Below are positions 1-9,622 of a stretch of 64,000 nt of DNA, piece by piece (positions within the stretch are counted from its first letter, which is position 1; each line of letters opens with the position of its first letter). Below the pieces are notes generated by a model that saw only the letters and a list, made by a program, of their open reading frames with translations, was not told the origin of the DNA and made no database searches. The translations under genes were made by a program, and so were the position numbers. The DNA is from Terriglobales bacterium (lineage in GTDB: Bacteria > Acidobacteriota > Terriglobia > Terriglobales > Acidobacteriaceae), in NCBI GenBank assembly GCA_035573675.1, contig DATMAB010000015.1, positions 62,001 through 126,000 of the forward strand. Direction: 5' to 3'.

Positions 1-1311
1 AACGGCCTGAACGTGTACCTGCTCGAGCGGCACAACCTGCCCGTTATCTCGGTCAACCTGGCGGTGCTGGCGGGCAGCGAGGCGAATCCGAAGGGCCGTC
101 CGGGAACGGCCTCGTTCACCGCCGACATGCTGGACGAAGGCACCGAAAAGCGCGCGACTTTGCAGCTGGCGCAGGACGTGGACAAGATCGGCGCCACGCT
201 GGCCGCCACCTCGACCGCCGACTACGCCTCAGTGACCATGCGGAGTCTCACGCGCAATGCCGAGGCGTTGTTCGAGATCCTTTCCGATGTGGCCCTGCAT
301 CCGGCGTTCACACCGGCGGAGATCGAGCGGGTCCGCAAGGAACGTCTGACCACGCTGCTGCAGCAGCGGGACAATCCGACCCAGCTCGGCATCCGCACGT
401 TCTACCGCGAGCTGTACGGCTCCGGACATCCCTACGGCACGATCGACCTGGGCACGGAGACGTCCAATAAGGCCATCACCCGCGAGGATCTGGCCGGTTT
501 CTGGAAACAACGATATGTGCCGGGCAACAGCGCGCTGGTGGTAGCAGGAGCTTTGAGCGAGGCGGAACTGCGCAGCCTGGCGACAAAGTACTTCGGGGAC
601 TGGAGCGGGCAGGGAGAGAAGGCGACACCTCCGGAAGCGCCCATCGCGGGCGCACGACGGGTGGTGATCGTGGACAAGCCCGGCGCGCCGCAGACCTATG
701 TGCGCGTCGGGCAGGTCGGTGTTCCGCGTTCCTCGCCGGACTACGTGCCACTGGAGGTCATGAACACCACGCTGGGAGGCCTGTTCTCCAGCCGCATCAA
801 CCTGAACCTTAGGGAGCAGCATGGTTACACGTACGGCGCCTTTTCGGCTTTTGTCTATCGCCGCGGGCCTGGTCCGTTCTTTGCCGGCAGCAGCATCCGG
901 ACCGACGTGACGGCTCCGGCGATAGGAGAGATCTTCAAGGAGATCGAGCGCATGCGGAACACCGACCTCACGGCGGAGGAGCTGCGCATCGCGAAGGACT
1001 TCATCTCCCGTTCGCTGCCCGGCCTGTTCGAAACCACGCTGCAGGCGGTGAATACGGTGCGCGACATGTACGTGTATGACCTGCCGCTCACCTACTACAG
1101 CGAGCTGCCCAAGGCGGTGGATGAGGTCACTGCGGCGGACGTTCGCCGCGTGGCGCAGAAGTATCTGACTCCGGAACACATGATCGTGGTGAGCGTGGGC
1201 GACCGCTCGAAGATCCAGCCGGAGATCGAGAAGCTGGGGCTGGGCACGGTGGAAGTGCGCGACCTCGACGGCAATCCGGTGCAGACCGCCCAGGCCACAC
1301 CCGGCAATTAG
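1..1311 (+). CDS. M16 family peptidase, inactive-type subunit (5' end outside window)
   Basis: The reading frame is open from base 1, so the gene starts upstream of the window. The product looks like an M16 (insulinase/processing peptidase) protein. The catalytic HxxEH zinc motif is replaced by a GTASFTADMLDEGT stretch near residue 40, which is typical of the non-catalytic partner in two-subunit M16B enzymes. The C-terminal half keeps the family's glycine-rich R/Y region (REQHGYTYGAF near residue 278) that shapes the substrate chamber. It probably pairs with an active M16 subunit just upstream, outside the window, and acts in the periplasm. The missing zinc ligands are seen directly; the pairing is inferred. 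Confidence 0.85.
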   Translation, partial: NGLNVYLLERHNLPVISVNLAVLAGSEANPKGRPGTASFTADMLDEGTEKRATLQLAQDVDKIGATLAATSTADYASVTMRSLTRNAEALFEILSDVALHPAFTPAEIERVRKERLTTLLQQRDNPTQLGIRTFYRELYGSGHPYGTIDLGTETSNKAITREDLAGFWKQRYVPGNSALVVAGALSEAELRSLATKYFGDWSGQGEKATPPEAPIAGARRVVIVDKPGAPQTYVRVGQVGVPRSSPDYVPLEVMNTTLGGLFSSRINLNLREQHGYTYGAFSAFVYRRGPGPFFAGSSIRTDVTAPAIGEIFKEIERMRNTDLTAEELRIAKDFISRSLPGLFETTLQAVNTVRDMYVYDLPLTYYSELPKAVDEVTAADVRRVAQKYLTPEHMIVVSVGDRSKIQPEIEKLGLGTVEVRDLDGNPVQTAQATPGN

Positions 1312-1332
1312 GAAGCGGAATCTCCACTTCAG

Positions 1333-1359
1333 GGCCGCCGAGGCTTCGGCGGCCTTTTT
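1333..1359 (+). terminator. Rho-independent terminator after the M16 gene
   Basis: A perfect 9-bp GC-rich stem (1333-1341 with 1346-1354) closes a GGCT loop and is followed directly by five T residues. It lies 22 bp past the M16 stop codon in the right orientation, so it should end that transcript. Confidence 0.85.
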
Positions 1360-1448
1360 GCTGGCGGGAGGTTTGAAAAAGTGCTTTGCAAACCGCCGGG
1401 CGCGGTTTATGTTTGCGGGCCAATTCTCCGGATCTCGAGGCGAAGAAG

Positions 1449-1835
1449 ATGGCCGTCATCTACTGCCAGCAGTGCGGCACCCAGAACGACACTCTGGCCA
1501 CTGTCTGCGGCCAGTGCGGAACTCCTCTGCGGGCCACCGCGACGCCCACTACGCCGGCAGCGCCACCCGCGGCGGCGGGGACAACGGCGGCGAAAGTGGA
1601 AAACTATCTGGTCCCGGCGATTCTGGTCACCGTGTGCTGCTGCCTGCCGCTGGGCATACCGGCCATCATCTACGCGGCGCAGGTCAACACGAAGTTGCAG
1701 GCCGGAGATTTGGCCGGCGCACAGGCCAGTTCGCGCAGCGCCCGTACCTGGTGCCTGGTCGCGGGGATCGCAGGAGCTGCGGGAGTCGTGGTGTACGCGA
1801 TGCTGGCGGTCGTGGGGGCGATGATGGAGCGCTAG
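1449..1835 (+). CDS. Zinc-ribbon plus CD225/dispanin-like membrane protein
   Basis: This 128-residue protein starts with a CxxC...CxxC zinc ribbon (CQQCG and CGQCG, residues 6-25), then a short Ala/Pro/Thr linker. It ends with two hydrophobic segments separated by a polar loop with KLQAGD and the sequence AQASSRSARTW. That two-helix layout, with a CCCLPLGIPAIIYA first helix, fits the CD225/dispanin (interferon-induced transmembrane) family common in bacteria. The ATG at 1449 puts the zinc ribbon at the very start; longer versions add low-complexity sequence. The role is unknown, perhaps membrane remodelling or protein-protein contact. It stands alone between a terminator and a convergent kinase gene. 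Confidence 0.75.
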   Translation: MAVIYCQQCGTQNDTLATVCGQCGTPLRATATPTTPAAPPAAAGTTAAKVENYLVPAILVTVCCCLPLGIPAIIYAAQVNTKLQAGDLAGAQASSRSARTWCLVAGIAGAAGVVVYAMLAVVGAMMER

Positions 1836-1885
1836 CCGGCCCGTGCGACCTGCGGCAAATCCCAGCGCTTAGGATGCGGTGCTTC

Positions 1886-4090
1886 CTATCGTTCTTTCAC
1901 CAGGCGCTCGAACTCCGGGTCGCCATGCAGGCAGTTGAAGTCGGGGTCGCGCGCGATCCAGTCGAGATTGCTGTAGCCGGCCTCCTTGGCGCGCCTGAGG
2001 GTGGCGAGAGCTTCAGGTTTCTTCCCCAGGATGCCGTAGGTGCAGGCGGCGTTATAGAGGATGTTGGAGTCCTTGGGGCGCATCGTAACCGCGATCTGCA
2101 ATTCGCGGATGGCGTCGTCGATGTTGCCTTGGCCGGCGTAGCGGTTGGCCAGCAGCATGCGCGCGCGGACATCTTCCGGCACCAGTTCGAGCTGCTGCTC
2201 CAGAGCGCGGATGTGCCGCAGCGCGAATTGGTGGGCTACGGCCTTGCGGCCCAGCCGTTCGAGTGAAAGCTCAAAGGGGACGTAGACGTTGTAGTCATCG
2301 CCGCTGGCCTGAACGGCTTGCTCGGCGATGTCGGCCGCTTCCTCAAACCTGTCTGAGTTAAACAACGAGCGTCCCAGCACGTCGTACGCGCCTTCGCAGT
2401 TGGGCTTGCGCGCGATGGCCTCCTGGGCGTAGCGGATGGCCTCGTCATACTTCTTCTGCGCGAAGGCGACGCGGCCGCGAGCCGCCAAGACCTCGGGCAA
2501 ATCGGGCTGCAGAGCCATGCCGCGGTCGCAGGCCGCCAGCCCGCGCTCGATCCAGCGCGGATTCTGCTCCCGGAACTCGTAGTAAATGCCGCACACCAGG
2601 CCCAGGCCGGCGTACGCCATGGCGAAGGTGGGATCGAGGGCGATAGCGCGCTCGTACATCTCGATGGCGAATTCCAGGTTCATTTGCCGGGTATAGCTGC
2701 GCCCGCGCAGATAGAAGTCGTAGGCCTGAGCGTTCTCGGTGGGTTTCTGCGCGATCTGCTGCTCTTCCTGCGGGGAGAGGGCGACGCGCAGCGCCTGAGC
2801 GATGTTGCGGGCAATCTCGTCCTGAACCTCGAAGACGTCGGACATCTCGCGGTCGTAACGCTTGGCCCACAGGGTGTGGCCGCTCGCCGTCTGGGCAAGC
2901 TGCGCCGTGATGCGCAGGCGGTTGCCGGCGCGGCGCAGGCTGCCCATGAGGACGTAGGCGGCGTTGAGCTCCTGGCCGATCTGTTGCGCGCTGCCGGCCT
3001 TATCGCGATAAGCCAGCACGGCCGCGCGCGGGAATACGCGCAGGCCCTTGATGTTGGCCAGCTCGGTGATGATGTCCTCGGTCATGCCGTCGCGAAAATA
3101 TTCGTCTTCGCGGGAGTCGCTCAGATTCTCGAAGTAGAGGACGGCGACGGACTTTTCCGCGTCCGGGACCGCCGCGGGCCGGCCCTCGACCGCGCGCTTG
3201 CGGCCGGAATCGAGGTCGCGCTTCACGCGTTCCAGGTCGGCGCGCGTTTCGGCCGCACTCTGGTACCGCATGCGCTTGTCCTTCTCCAGCGCCTTGCCGA
3301 TGATGCGGACCATCTCGGTGGGGAGTTCGGGATTCAGCCGCAGCGGCGACTTGGGGATGACATTGAGGATGCCGTCGAAGATCACGGCCGAGGTATTGCC
3401 CGGGAAGGGAAGCTCGCCGGTGGCCATTTCGTACAGCACGGCGCCGAAGGAGAAGAGGTCGGTGCGGGCGTCGAGCTCTTCGCCGCGAGCCTGTTCCGGC
3501 GACATGTAAGCCACGGTGCCGACGGTGGAGCCGGGACTGGTGAGCGTGTCGGAGCCCGCCAGACCACCGGCAGTTTCCGCCATCACCGCGACGGCCTCCC
3601 CGACCTTCTGGCGCATGGGCAAAAGCTTGGCCAAACCGAAGTCGAGGATCTTTACCTGTCCGCGACGGGTGAGGAAGATGTTGGCGGGCTTGATGTCGCG
3701 ATGCACGATGCCCTTGCTGTGGGCGGCGTCGAGGGCATCGGCCATCTGATGGGCCAGCTCGACCAGCGTGTCCACCGGGAAGGCGCCCATGGAAGCGATG
3801 CGGTGCCGCAGGGTTTCGCCCTCCAGCAGTTCCATGGCGATGAAGGGCTGGCCGGAGAACTCATCGACATCGTAGATGGTGCAGATGTTGGGGTGGTTCA
3901 GGGCGGAGGCGGCGCGGGCTTCGCGCCGGAAGCGCTCCACGGCTGACTCATCGCCCGAGTACTCCTGCGGGAGGAACTTGAGCGCCACGCTGCGGTTCAG
4001 GCGCGTGTCTTCAGCGCGAAAGACCACTCCCATGCCGCCGCCCCCGAGCTTTTCCGTGATGCGGTAATGAGAGACGGTCTGGCCTAGCAT
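1886..4090 (-). CDS. Ser/Thr protein kinase with TolB-like and TPR domains
   Basis: This is a PknB-type kinase of 734 residues. The glycine loop (GGGGMG, residues 15-21), ATP lysine (ALKFL, 38), catalytic HRDIKPAN (130-137) and DFG (150-152) are all intact, so it should be active. Past about residue 320 there is no membrane anchor. Instead a TolB/FlgO-like domain ([12 protein letters not shown]...) is followed by several tetratricopeptide repeats to the C-terminus. This architecture is common in Acidobacteriota, where the tail is thought to bind partners or substrates. The ATG at 4090 starts the family-typical [11 protein letters not shown]; a TTG 57 bases upstream is possible. Substrates cannot be inferred. 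Confidence 0.9.
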   Translation of the reverse strand: MLGQTVSHYRITEKLGGGGMGVVFRAEDTRLNRSVALKFLPQEYSGDESAVERFRREARAASALNHPNICTIYDVDEFSGQPFIAMELLEGETLRHRIASMGAFPVDTLVELAHQMADALDAAHSKGIVHRDIKPANIFLTRRGQVKILDFGLAKLLPMRQKVGEAVAVMAETAGGLAGSDTLTSPGSTVGTVAYMSPEQARGEELDARTDLFSFGAVLYEMATGELPFPGNTSAVIFDGILNVIPKSPLRLNPELPTEMVRIIGKALEKDKRMRYQSAAETRADLERVKRDLDSGRKRAVEGRPAAVPDAEKSVAVLYFENLSDSREDEYFRDGMTEDIITELANIKGLRVFPRAAVLAYRDKAGSAQQIGQELNAAYVLMGSLRRAGNRLRITAQLAQTASGHTLWAKRYDREMSDVFEVQDEIARNIAQALRVALSPQEEQQIAQKPTENAQAYDFYLRGRSYTRQMNLEFAIEMYERAIALDPTFAMAYAGLGLVCGIYYEFREQNPRWIERGLAACDRGMALQPDLPEVLAARGRVAFAQKKYDEAIRYAQEAIARKPNCEGAYDVLGRSLFNSDRFEEAADIAEQAVQASGDDYNVYVPFELSLERLGRKAVAHQFALRHIRALEQQLELVPEDVRARMLLANRYAGQGNIDDAIRELQIAVTMRPKDSNILYNAACTYGILGKKPEALATLRRAKEAGYSNLDWIARDPDFNCLHGDPEFERLVKER

Positions 4091-4192
4091 CGTGAGGGAG
4101 TCCGCGACAGAACCGCCAATGTTATCTGCGCGTGGAAGGCGAGTCAAACCCGAATCGGCTTCAGGCTTCCGGGGCGAGCCCGAGCGGCACGC

Positions 4193-4615
4193 CTACCGGG
4201 TGGGCATGATCATGCCCTTCCACCGCCAGCGGCCTTCCGCATCCTGCAAGAAGACGACGGCGCAGTTGTAGATGACGTCGGTGGGGGTACAGGGTAAGAC
4301 GCGGAACAGGCGGCCCTGCTTGCCACGATAGACGATGGGCTGGCCTTGCACGGCCTGCTGCAGGTTCAGCCATTGGCGGCCGTTGTCGGCGGCCAGTCCC
4401 TGGAAGACGATGTCGGGCGCTACGTTGGTGCCGCGGATGAAAGCGAAACGCGGCGCCATCATCTCCCGAAGGGCGGCTTCGTCCTTTTGGGCGACCGCTT
4501 GCTTGAAGGAGGCGTAAAAGGCGTCGAACTCCCTTTCGTTCTGACCGACGACGGGTGCGGCAAGCGCTGCCAGCAAGGCAGCGAGGAGAATCGCTCTGTG
4601 CAGCGCCCTCTTCAT
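4193..4615 (-). CDS. Small secreted protein, NTF2/SnoaL-like fold possible
   Basis: This 140-residue protein has a clear signal peptide (hydrophobic residues 7-20, cleavage likely after APVVGQ). The mature part begins with a helix containing FDAFYASFKQAVAQKDE and ALREMMAPRFAF. That pattern resembles the start of NTF2-like domains, which often begin with a 'duration of exposure' helix followed by a strand. It ends with a W-rich strand (GRWRWKGM). No catalytic residues can be assigned. It lies 12 bp after the stop of the preceding secreted protein gene on the same strand, so the two are probably cotranscribed. Confidence 0.65.
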   Translation of the reverse strand: MKRALHRAILLAALLAALAAPVVGQNEREFDAFYASFKQAVAQKDEAALREMMAPRFAFIRGTNVAPDIVFQGLAADNGRQWLNLQQAVQGQPIVYRGKQGRLFRVLPCTPTDVIYNCAVVFLQDAEGRWRWKGMIMPTR

Positions 4616-4627
4616 AATACCCTGAGC

Positions 4628-5068
4628 TTAACGCACATCTTCAGCCTTGGTACGATCCAGGTCCGCTTTCAGCGCGCTGAGCAGAGCGGAGTGTTCCGCT
4701 GAGAATCCATTCTCTCGCGAGGCACGCCACAGATAAGTCCCGCCCGGCCACATGCCGCGGGCGTAGACCGCCAAAACGTCTTCCGAAGGCCGGGCCTGGA
4801 CGGCCAGGATCATGTCGGCCTGCCAGGGCCGGTAGACCAGGGTGTAGCCGGGCCACCTCCGGACCTCTTCTTGGACGCGCGCGATGGCCGCCCGGTCCTC
4901 GGGGAACAGGTTAGGCGAGAACTGCGGCCCATCGTAGCTGGTCACATAAACGAAACGCGCATTCTTCAGGGTGCCCAAAGCTTTCCAGTCCTGCTCCCGG
5001 GGGCCCTGGGCCAGAGCCATCGCGGAGCACAGCGCCAAAAGCGCCAACGCACTGCGCAGGTACTTCAT
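4628..5068 (-). CDS. Secreted protein of unknown function
   Basis: This 146-residue protein has a signal peptide (hydrophobic core in residues 7-20, likely cleavage after ALAQ). The ATG at 5068 is preceded by a good GGGAGG ribosome binding site. The mature sequence has a YVTSYDGPQFSPN segment, a predicted helix rich in charged residues, and a WQADMILAVQARPSEDVLAVY stretch suggesting an alpha/beta fold. I do not recognise the family. It is the first gene of a likely two-gene secreted-protein operon with the gene at 4193-4615. Confidence 0.7.
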   Translation of the reverse strand: MKYLRSALALLALCSAMALAQGPREQDWKALGTLKNARFVYVTSYDGPQFSPNLFPEDRAAIARVQEEVRRWPGYTLVYRPWQADMILAVQARPSEDVLAVYARGMWPGGTYLWRASRENGFSAEHSALLSALKADLDRTKAEDVR

Positions 5069-5171
5069 CGCTTGCCTCCCGGTTCTACCTCCTACTTATT
5101 TAGATGAGATACGCCACGGTTCCGTCGCGGCAAATAGAGGCAGGGGAACAGCCTTTACTGCAACGAAGGGA

Positions 5172-7796
5172 TTACGGTGAGGAGTTGCCGTCCAGCGCGG
5201 TCAATCTCCTCAGTGTGCGCACCAATTCTTCCAGGGGAAAAGGCTTCTGCAGCAGGACGGAGCCGGGCTTCAGCATGCCCTGAGAAAGCACGGTATCGCC
5301 GGTATATCCGGAAGTGAAGACCACGCGGACCTCGGGCCGCAGTTCGGCGAACCGGTGAGCCAGCTCGGGGCCGGTCATGCCGGGCATGACGATATCGGTG
5401 ACCAGAGCGTGGATAGGCGTCGGGGTTTGCTCGGCGAGCTGGAGTGCTTCGGCGCCACTGAGAGCGGCCAGGACGCGAAAGCCGCGTACCTGGAGGTAGT
5501 CCGTCGTGGCCTCGCGCACGGCCTCCTCATCTTCCACCAGCAGCACGGTCAGCTCGCGGCCGGTGGCGGGCGGAGGCGGGGCCGCGACTGCGGCGGCATC
5601 TTCCTGCACGCCTTCCGCAAGCGGCAGATAGATCTTGAAGGTCGAGCCCCGTCCGGGCTCACTGTACACCCAAATGGAGCCTCCACTCTGCTTCACAATG
5701 CCGTAGACGCTGGAAAGACCCAGGCCGGTGCCGCGGCCGGCCTCCTTGGTGGTGAAGAAAGGCTCGAAGATGTGAGAGCGGGTTTCAGCGTCCATGCCCA
5801 CGCCCGTGTCGCTCAGGGCCACCATCACGTGGCGTCCCGGGCGGCTCCCGACGTGGTTCTGAACGTAACCCTGATCCAGTTCGACTTCTGCGGTCTCGAT
5901 GGTTAACGTACCGCCCTTGGGCATGGCGTCGCGGGCATTGGTGGCCAGATTCATGACCACCTGCTCCAATTGGCCGGGATCGACGCGCACGCGTCCGATC
6001 CCGGGTTGCAGGACCATGCGCACCTTGATGTCTTCGCCGATCAGGCGGGGGAGCATCTCGCCGAGTTCGGCCAGCAGCTCGTTGACGTTCAGCACGCGGG
6101 GCGCGAGCACCTGGCGGCGGCTGAAGGCGAGGAGCTGCCGCGTGAGACGGGCGCCGCGTTCCGCCGCCTTCAGGATGGCTTCCGCATGCCGGTGAAGGCG
6201 GTCGCCCTCGGGAAGGCTCTCCCGCAGCATGGTGGCGTAGCTTTGCGTGATCATGAGGAGATTGTTGAAGTCATGGGCCAGGCCGCCCGCGAACACTCCG
6301 ATGGCCTCCATCTTCTGCGCCTGATAGAGCTGCTGCTCAAGCTGGCGACGCTCGGTGATGTCCTCCAGGATGCCCTCGAAGCCGTACGCCTTCCCCTGAG
6401 CGTCCTTCAACGTCCTCCCGCCCAAACGCACGCTGACCCGGGAGCCGTCCTTGCGCTTGAAGTCCAGCTCGTAGCCGGTGAAGGTGTCTGTCAGAAGCGC
6501 CCGGCCGATCACCTGGCGACGATCGGCCGGGTCCCAGTAGACATCGGTGGAAAGGCGCAGGGCCAGGACTTCCTCCCGCGACCCGTAGCCGAGCATTTTT
6601 ACCAGCGCCTGATTGACCGAGGTGAAGCGGTCCTCGCTGATGCTGGAGGTATAGATGGCGTAGGGAGCGTTCTCGACCAGCGAGCGGTAGTTGGTCTCAG
6701 AGCGGGCCAGGGCTTCGGCGGTCTGCCTGGCTTCGGTGATGTCATAGCCGACGCAAAGCAGGGCGGGACGCCCCTCGAAGTCAATCTGGGTGGCGCTCAG
6801 GTCGAGCCAGCGTTCCTCGCCGTCCTGACGGACGATCTTGAACTGGTATTGCCCAGGCGGATGCTCCCCGCGCAGGCGCGCCTGCGCGCGCTCCCGCACC
6901 TGGGCACGGAAGTCGGGATGGACCACTTGCCAGAAGTCGATGCGGGAATCCTGCGGCCAGCGGTAGCCGGTGATCTGCTCGGCCGCCGGATTGGCATAAA
7001 GGATGCGGGCGCCGTCGTGGATGAGAATGGCGGTGGGAGCGGTTTCGGACACGGCACGGAACTTGGCTTCGCTCTCGCGCAGGGCGTCCTCAACCCGTTT
7101 GCGCTCGGTAATGTCGGCGGCCAGCACCAGGCGCGCAGGCCGGCCCTCCCAGGCAATCCTGTGGGAGCTGATCAGTACATCGAAGACCGTTCCGTCCTTC
7201 TTGCGATGACGCCACTCGCCGGCCTCGAGAGCGTCCTGATGCTCCGCGAGTTGGGCGCTCTCGATGAGCCTGGGTACGTCCTCGAAAGGACGAATGTCCT
7301 TGATGGTCATGCACTGGAATTCATCCCGTGAGTAGCCGTAGCGGGCCACAGCGGCATCGTTGACGGCCAGGAAGCGCAAGGTTTCCGCGTCATACACCCA
7401 CATGGGCTGCGGGCTTTGCTCGAAGAGCAGGCGATAACGCTCCTCGGCGCCGGAAAGAGCCTTCTTGGTGGAGCGGAACGAGACCACGAGTGCGGTAAGC
7501 AGGAGGGCGGCCAGGTCGAAGGCAAGCAAGCGGATGGCGCCTTCGCTCTCGATGGATAGAGATTGAGCGGGCCGGAGGAAGAGATAAGCGGTGGCGACAC
7601 TACTGAGCAGGGTGGCAAGCATTCCACCCGGCCAGCCACCGAACCAGGCGCTGACCGCAACCGCTACGGTGAAGAAGCTGAAGAACGGGTCTTCCCTGAT
7701 ACCGGGTATCAGGAAGGTGAGGACCAGGGCCAGGGCCGTGGACAATACGGCAATGCCGTAGCGCAGCGCAAGCGAGCGTGAAGACAGTGTGCGCAT
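5172..7796 (-). CDS. Membrane hybrid histidine kinase with three PAS domains and receiver
   Basis: This 874-residue protein starts with about three membrane segments (residues 12-100, DUF4118/KdpD-like). Three PAS/PAC domains follow, at roughly 115-235, 245-365 and 370-490. The HisKA domain has the phospho-acceptor box GGLAHDFNN (His near residue 508). The HATPase domain keeps its N box (NLATNARDAM), DTGVGMD and GTGLGLSSVYG. A C-terminal receiver domain has its acceptor Asp in LVTDIVMPG (near residue 800). All catalytic motifs are present. The HDFNN box and attached receiver place it with cytoplasmic-relay hybrid kinases. No output regulator is adjacent, so its partner is unknown. Confidence 0.92.
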   Translation of the reverse strand: MRTLSSRSLALRYGIAVLSTALALVLTFLIPGIREDPFFSFFTVAVAVSAWFGGWPGGMLATLLSSVATAYLFLRPAQSLSIESEGAIRLLAFDLAALLLTALVVSFRSTKKALSGAEERYRLLFEQSPQPMWVYDAETLRFLAVNDAAVARYGYSRDEFQCMTIKDIRPFEDVPRLIESAQLAEHQDALEAGEWRHRKKDGTVFDVLISSHRIAWEGRPARLVLAADITERKRVEDALRESEAKFRAVSETAPTAILIHDGARILYANPAAEQITGYRWPQDSRIDFWQVVHPDFRAQVRERAQARLRGEHPPGQYQFKIVRQDGEERWLDLSATQIDFEGRPALLCVGYDITEARQTAEALARSETNYRSLVENAPYAIYTSSISEDRFTSVNQALVKMLGYGSREEVLALRLSTDVYWDPADRRQVIGRALLTDTFTGYELDFKRKDGSRVSVRLGGRTLKDAQGKAYGFEGILEDITERRQLEQQLYQAQKMEAIGVFAGGLAHDFNNLLMITQSYATMLRESLPEGDRLHRHAEAILKAAERGARLTRQLLAFSRRQVLAPRVLNVNELLAELGEMLPRLIGEDIKVRMVLQPGIGRVRVDPGQLEQVVMNLATNARDAMPKGGTLTIETAEVELDQGYVQNHVGSRPGRHVMVALSDTGVGMDAETRSHIFEPFFTTKEAGRGTGLGLSSVYGIVKQSGGSIWVYSEPGRGSTFKIYLPLAEGVQEDAAAVAAPPPPATGRELTVLLVEDEEAVREATTDYLQVRGFRVLAALSGAEALQLAEQTPTPIHALVTDIVMPGMTGPELAHRFAELRPEVRVVFTSGYTGDTVLSQGMLKPGSVLLQKPFPLEELVRTLRRLTALDGNSSP

Positions 7797-8012
7797 GACG
7801 AATCCACCGGCAAGGGCGCCCGGCCGCTACCACCAGATTCGCACGGCGTCCTACGGTTTTCTTACTAGGGCCCCATTCTGTTTCGGTATCGGAACAACCG
7901 GTGGATTCGGCGCGTGCGACAGGGCAATCGGGTTCTTCAACCGATAAATTCTTTCACAACTAGCAGTTGGAGGACAATCTATAAAATTCGGGATTCAGGC
8001 ACCCAGGGCTAG

Positions 8013-8199
8013 TTCAGCAGACTACGGGTGATGCAGCCTTGTCCGTGAGGGAAGCAGCCATAAAGGGGTGGCGGAGCGGCTGGGAATCAGCGGGCGGACG
8101 GCGGAGAGCCATCGCACCCACATCATGAGCAAGCGGCACTTCCGCTCTCTGAGCGACCTGGTGCGCTACGCCGTGAGGAATGAAGTAGCGCAGGCTTAG
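8013..8199 (+). pseudogene. Remnant of a LuxR/NarL-type response regulator (HTH end only)
   Basis: From 8041 to the TAG at 8197-8199 the frame reads like the C-terminal helix-turn-helix of NarL/FixJ regulators: VREGSSHKGVAERLGISG, then RTAESHRTHIM, then DLVRYAVRNEV. Upstream in the same frame there is a stop (TGA at 8029). Shifting by one base at the CC in 8037-8038 restores RVMQLVREGSS, the expected upstream residues. So a one-base insertion is visible, and nothing of the receiver domain is left. The last bases overlap the convergent EAL gene stop. The call rests on motif recall, not on a search. Confidence 0.7.
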
Positions 8200-9068
8200 C
8201 CGCCGAACTCCAACTGCAGCAGGGCCGGCGCCAGGGGATTCGCCGAGGCGGGCATTTTCCGGCTGGCCGCCATCTCCCTGAGGAGCAAGCTGGGCCGGAC
8301 GTAGCCGGAGCGGCCGGCGAACCACTCGCAAGCCTGGAGTTCATCGACGGTCATGGGGGCAGCCAGCAGGTAACACTGAATCAGGGTGAAGCCCATGGCC
8401 AGCAGGACTTCCAAATCGGCGTAGCGGTCCACGCCTTCGATGACGGGCTGGGCCCCGAACTCGCGGCCCAGATGCAGGATGGAATCCAGAACAGCGCGTC
8501 GGTAGGGATCGGAGACACAACCGACAACGATCGACGAGTCCACCTTCACGTAGTCGGGCTTGCAGTCCAGCAGCATGCGATAGTGCGAGTGGCCGCTGCC
8601 CAGGTCGTCCAGGGCGATGCGGACTTCGTTCTCACGCAGCAGGTTGAGGCAGGAGATCAGGTTCGGCCGGTCCCAGGAAGGGGTTTGTTCCACGACCTCA
8701 AGAATGAGGCGCGAGGGGGCCACAGAATTCGTGGCGGCGGTCTCCAGCAGGAAGCCGGCGAAATCGCGTTCGCTACCCAAGGTGGAGGCATGAACGTTGA
8801 GGGAGACATCCACATCCGGCGGCAGATCGCGGACGGCGTCGAGGATGGTGCGCACGCAGGCGCGGTCGACGGCCGCCTCCTGCCGCTTGCGGCGAACGTA
8901 CTCAAAGAGGACTCCGGCCGGCTCGAGGATGGTCCCTTTAGGCCCACGCGTCAGGGCTTCGACGGCGTGCAGCCGCTGGCCACGGGAGGAGACTTCGAAG
9001 ATGGGCTGCAGACGGGTGGAAAGCCCACCCGGTTCGAGGACGGCAGGGAGAAGACATCCGGTTTTCAT
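8196..9068 (-). CDS. EAL-domain c-di-GMP phosphodiesterase
   Basis: This 290-residue protein is almost entirely an EAL domain, which hydrolyses c-di-GMP to pGpG. The metal and catalytic positions can be followed: EALTR (residues 37-41), SLNVH (Asn), LEVVEQ (Glu), ALDDLGSGHS (the paired Asp), VKVDSS (Lys) and IEGV (Glu). The DDFG loop is DDLG, a tolerated variant, so activity is likely. The ATG overlaps the stop of the preceding response regulator gene (shared 9065-9068), implying translational coupling. Together they form a phosphorelay-linked way of lowering c-di-GMP, downstream of an NtrC-type activator gene. Confidence 0.9.
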   Translation of the reverse strand: MKTGCLLPAVLEPGGLSTRLQPIFEVSSRGQRLHAVEALTRGPKGTILEPAGVLFEYVRRKRQEAAVDRACVRTILDAVRDLPPDVDVSLNVHASTLGSERDFAGFLLETAATNSVAPSRLILEVVEQTPSWDRPNLISCLNLLRENEVRIALDDLGSGHSHYRMLLDCKPDYVKVDSSIVVGCVSDPYRRAVLDSILHLGREFGAQPVIEGVDRYADLEVLLAMGFTLIQCYLLAAPMTVDELQACEWFAGRSGYVRPSLLLREMAASRKMPASANPLAPALLQLEFGG

Positions 9069-9442
9069 TTCTCACCACCCAGGACCTTACGTACGACCTT
9101 CAGCAGTTCAGGCAGGGGTTGCGGTTTGTCCAGCACGGCGTGCACCCGGTTCAGGCGGCATTCGGCGTCCACTTCCGGGGAGCGATAAGCCGTCTGCAGG
9201 ATGACCTTGGTCCAGGGATAGCGCTCGTAAATCTCCTCGATCAGGCTCAGGCCCTCAGCGCGGTTCACGGAGCTGAGGCGCAGATCGGTAATCACGAGGT
9301 CGTAGCGATAGTTGGCGAGCAGGGCCTGGGCCGCGGCCAGCTCCTGGGCGCGGTCCACCACGTAGCCGTGGGCTTCCAGAAAGTCTGCCATGGAGTTGAG
9401 GATGGTCTCCTCGTCTTCCACCAGAAGGATTTGCTGCGGCAT
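9065..9442 (-). CDS. Single-domain response regulator (receiver only)
   Basis: Starting from the ATG at 9442 (MPQQILLVEDEE), the protein is a 125-residue receiver domain. The acidic pocket is VEDEE, the phosphorylated Asp is in LVITDLRLS, Thr is in LQTAYRS and Lys is in VLDKPQP. The longer open frame upstream has no receiver-like sequence and would cover a sigma54-like promoter, so the short start is preferred. It overlaps the EAL gene by 4 bases. A stand-alone receiver coupled to a phosphodiesterase suggests it controls that enzyme directly or relays from the nearby eight-PAS kinase. Confidence 0.88.
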   Translation of the reverse strand: MPQQILLVEDEETILNSMADFLEAHGYVVDRAQELAAAQALLANYRYDLVITDLRLSSVNRAEGLSLIEEIYERYPWTKVILQTAYRSPEVDAECRLNRVHAVLDKPQPLPELLKVVRKVLGGEK

Positions 9443-9503
9443 AAGCCGAAAGGTGCTCCGTTCTCGGGCCGGCGTGGCTACGGGTGCGGCCCGCCCTGAG
9501 GAG

Positions 9504-9520
9504 AGCAAGCCAAGGGCCAA
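9504..9520 (-). promoter_or_regulatory. Candidate sigma54 promoter for the response regulator/EAL operon
   Basis: The minus strand reads TTGGCCCTTGGCTTGCT. The GG and GC dinucleotides are separated by exactly 10 bases, as in -24/-12 promoters, and the -12 box is a perfect TTGCT. The predicted start is near 9493, giving a leader of about 51 bases to the ATG at 9442. The gene for an NtrC-type activator ends about 100 bp upstream. Confidence 0.5.
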
Positions 9521-9622
9521 CGCGACGGCGCCGGGATGCCGGGTTACGTGGAGCGATATCAATGGGATAGGGCCAGCGCAATTCAGGCCAACGGGATCCG
9601 TTGTCTGGCGGCTGGAAGCTCT

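Noticed and set aside
5970-7331. Open frame opposite the membrane hybrid kinase
   Set aside because: No family resemblance and fully inside the kinase on the other strand.
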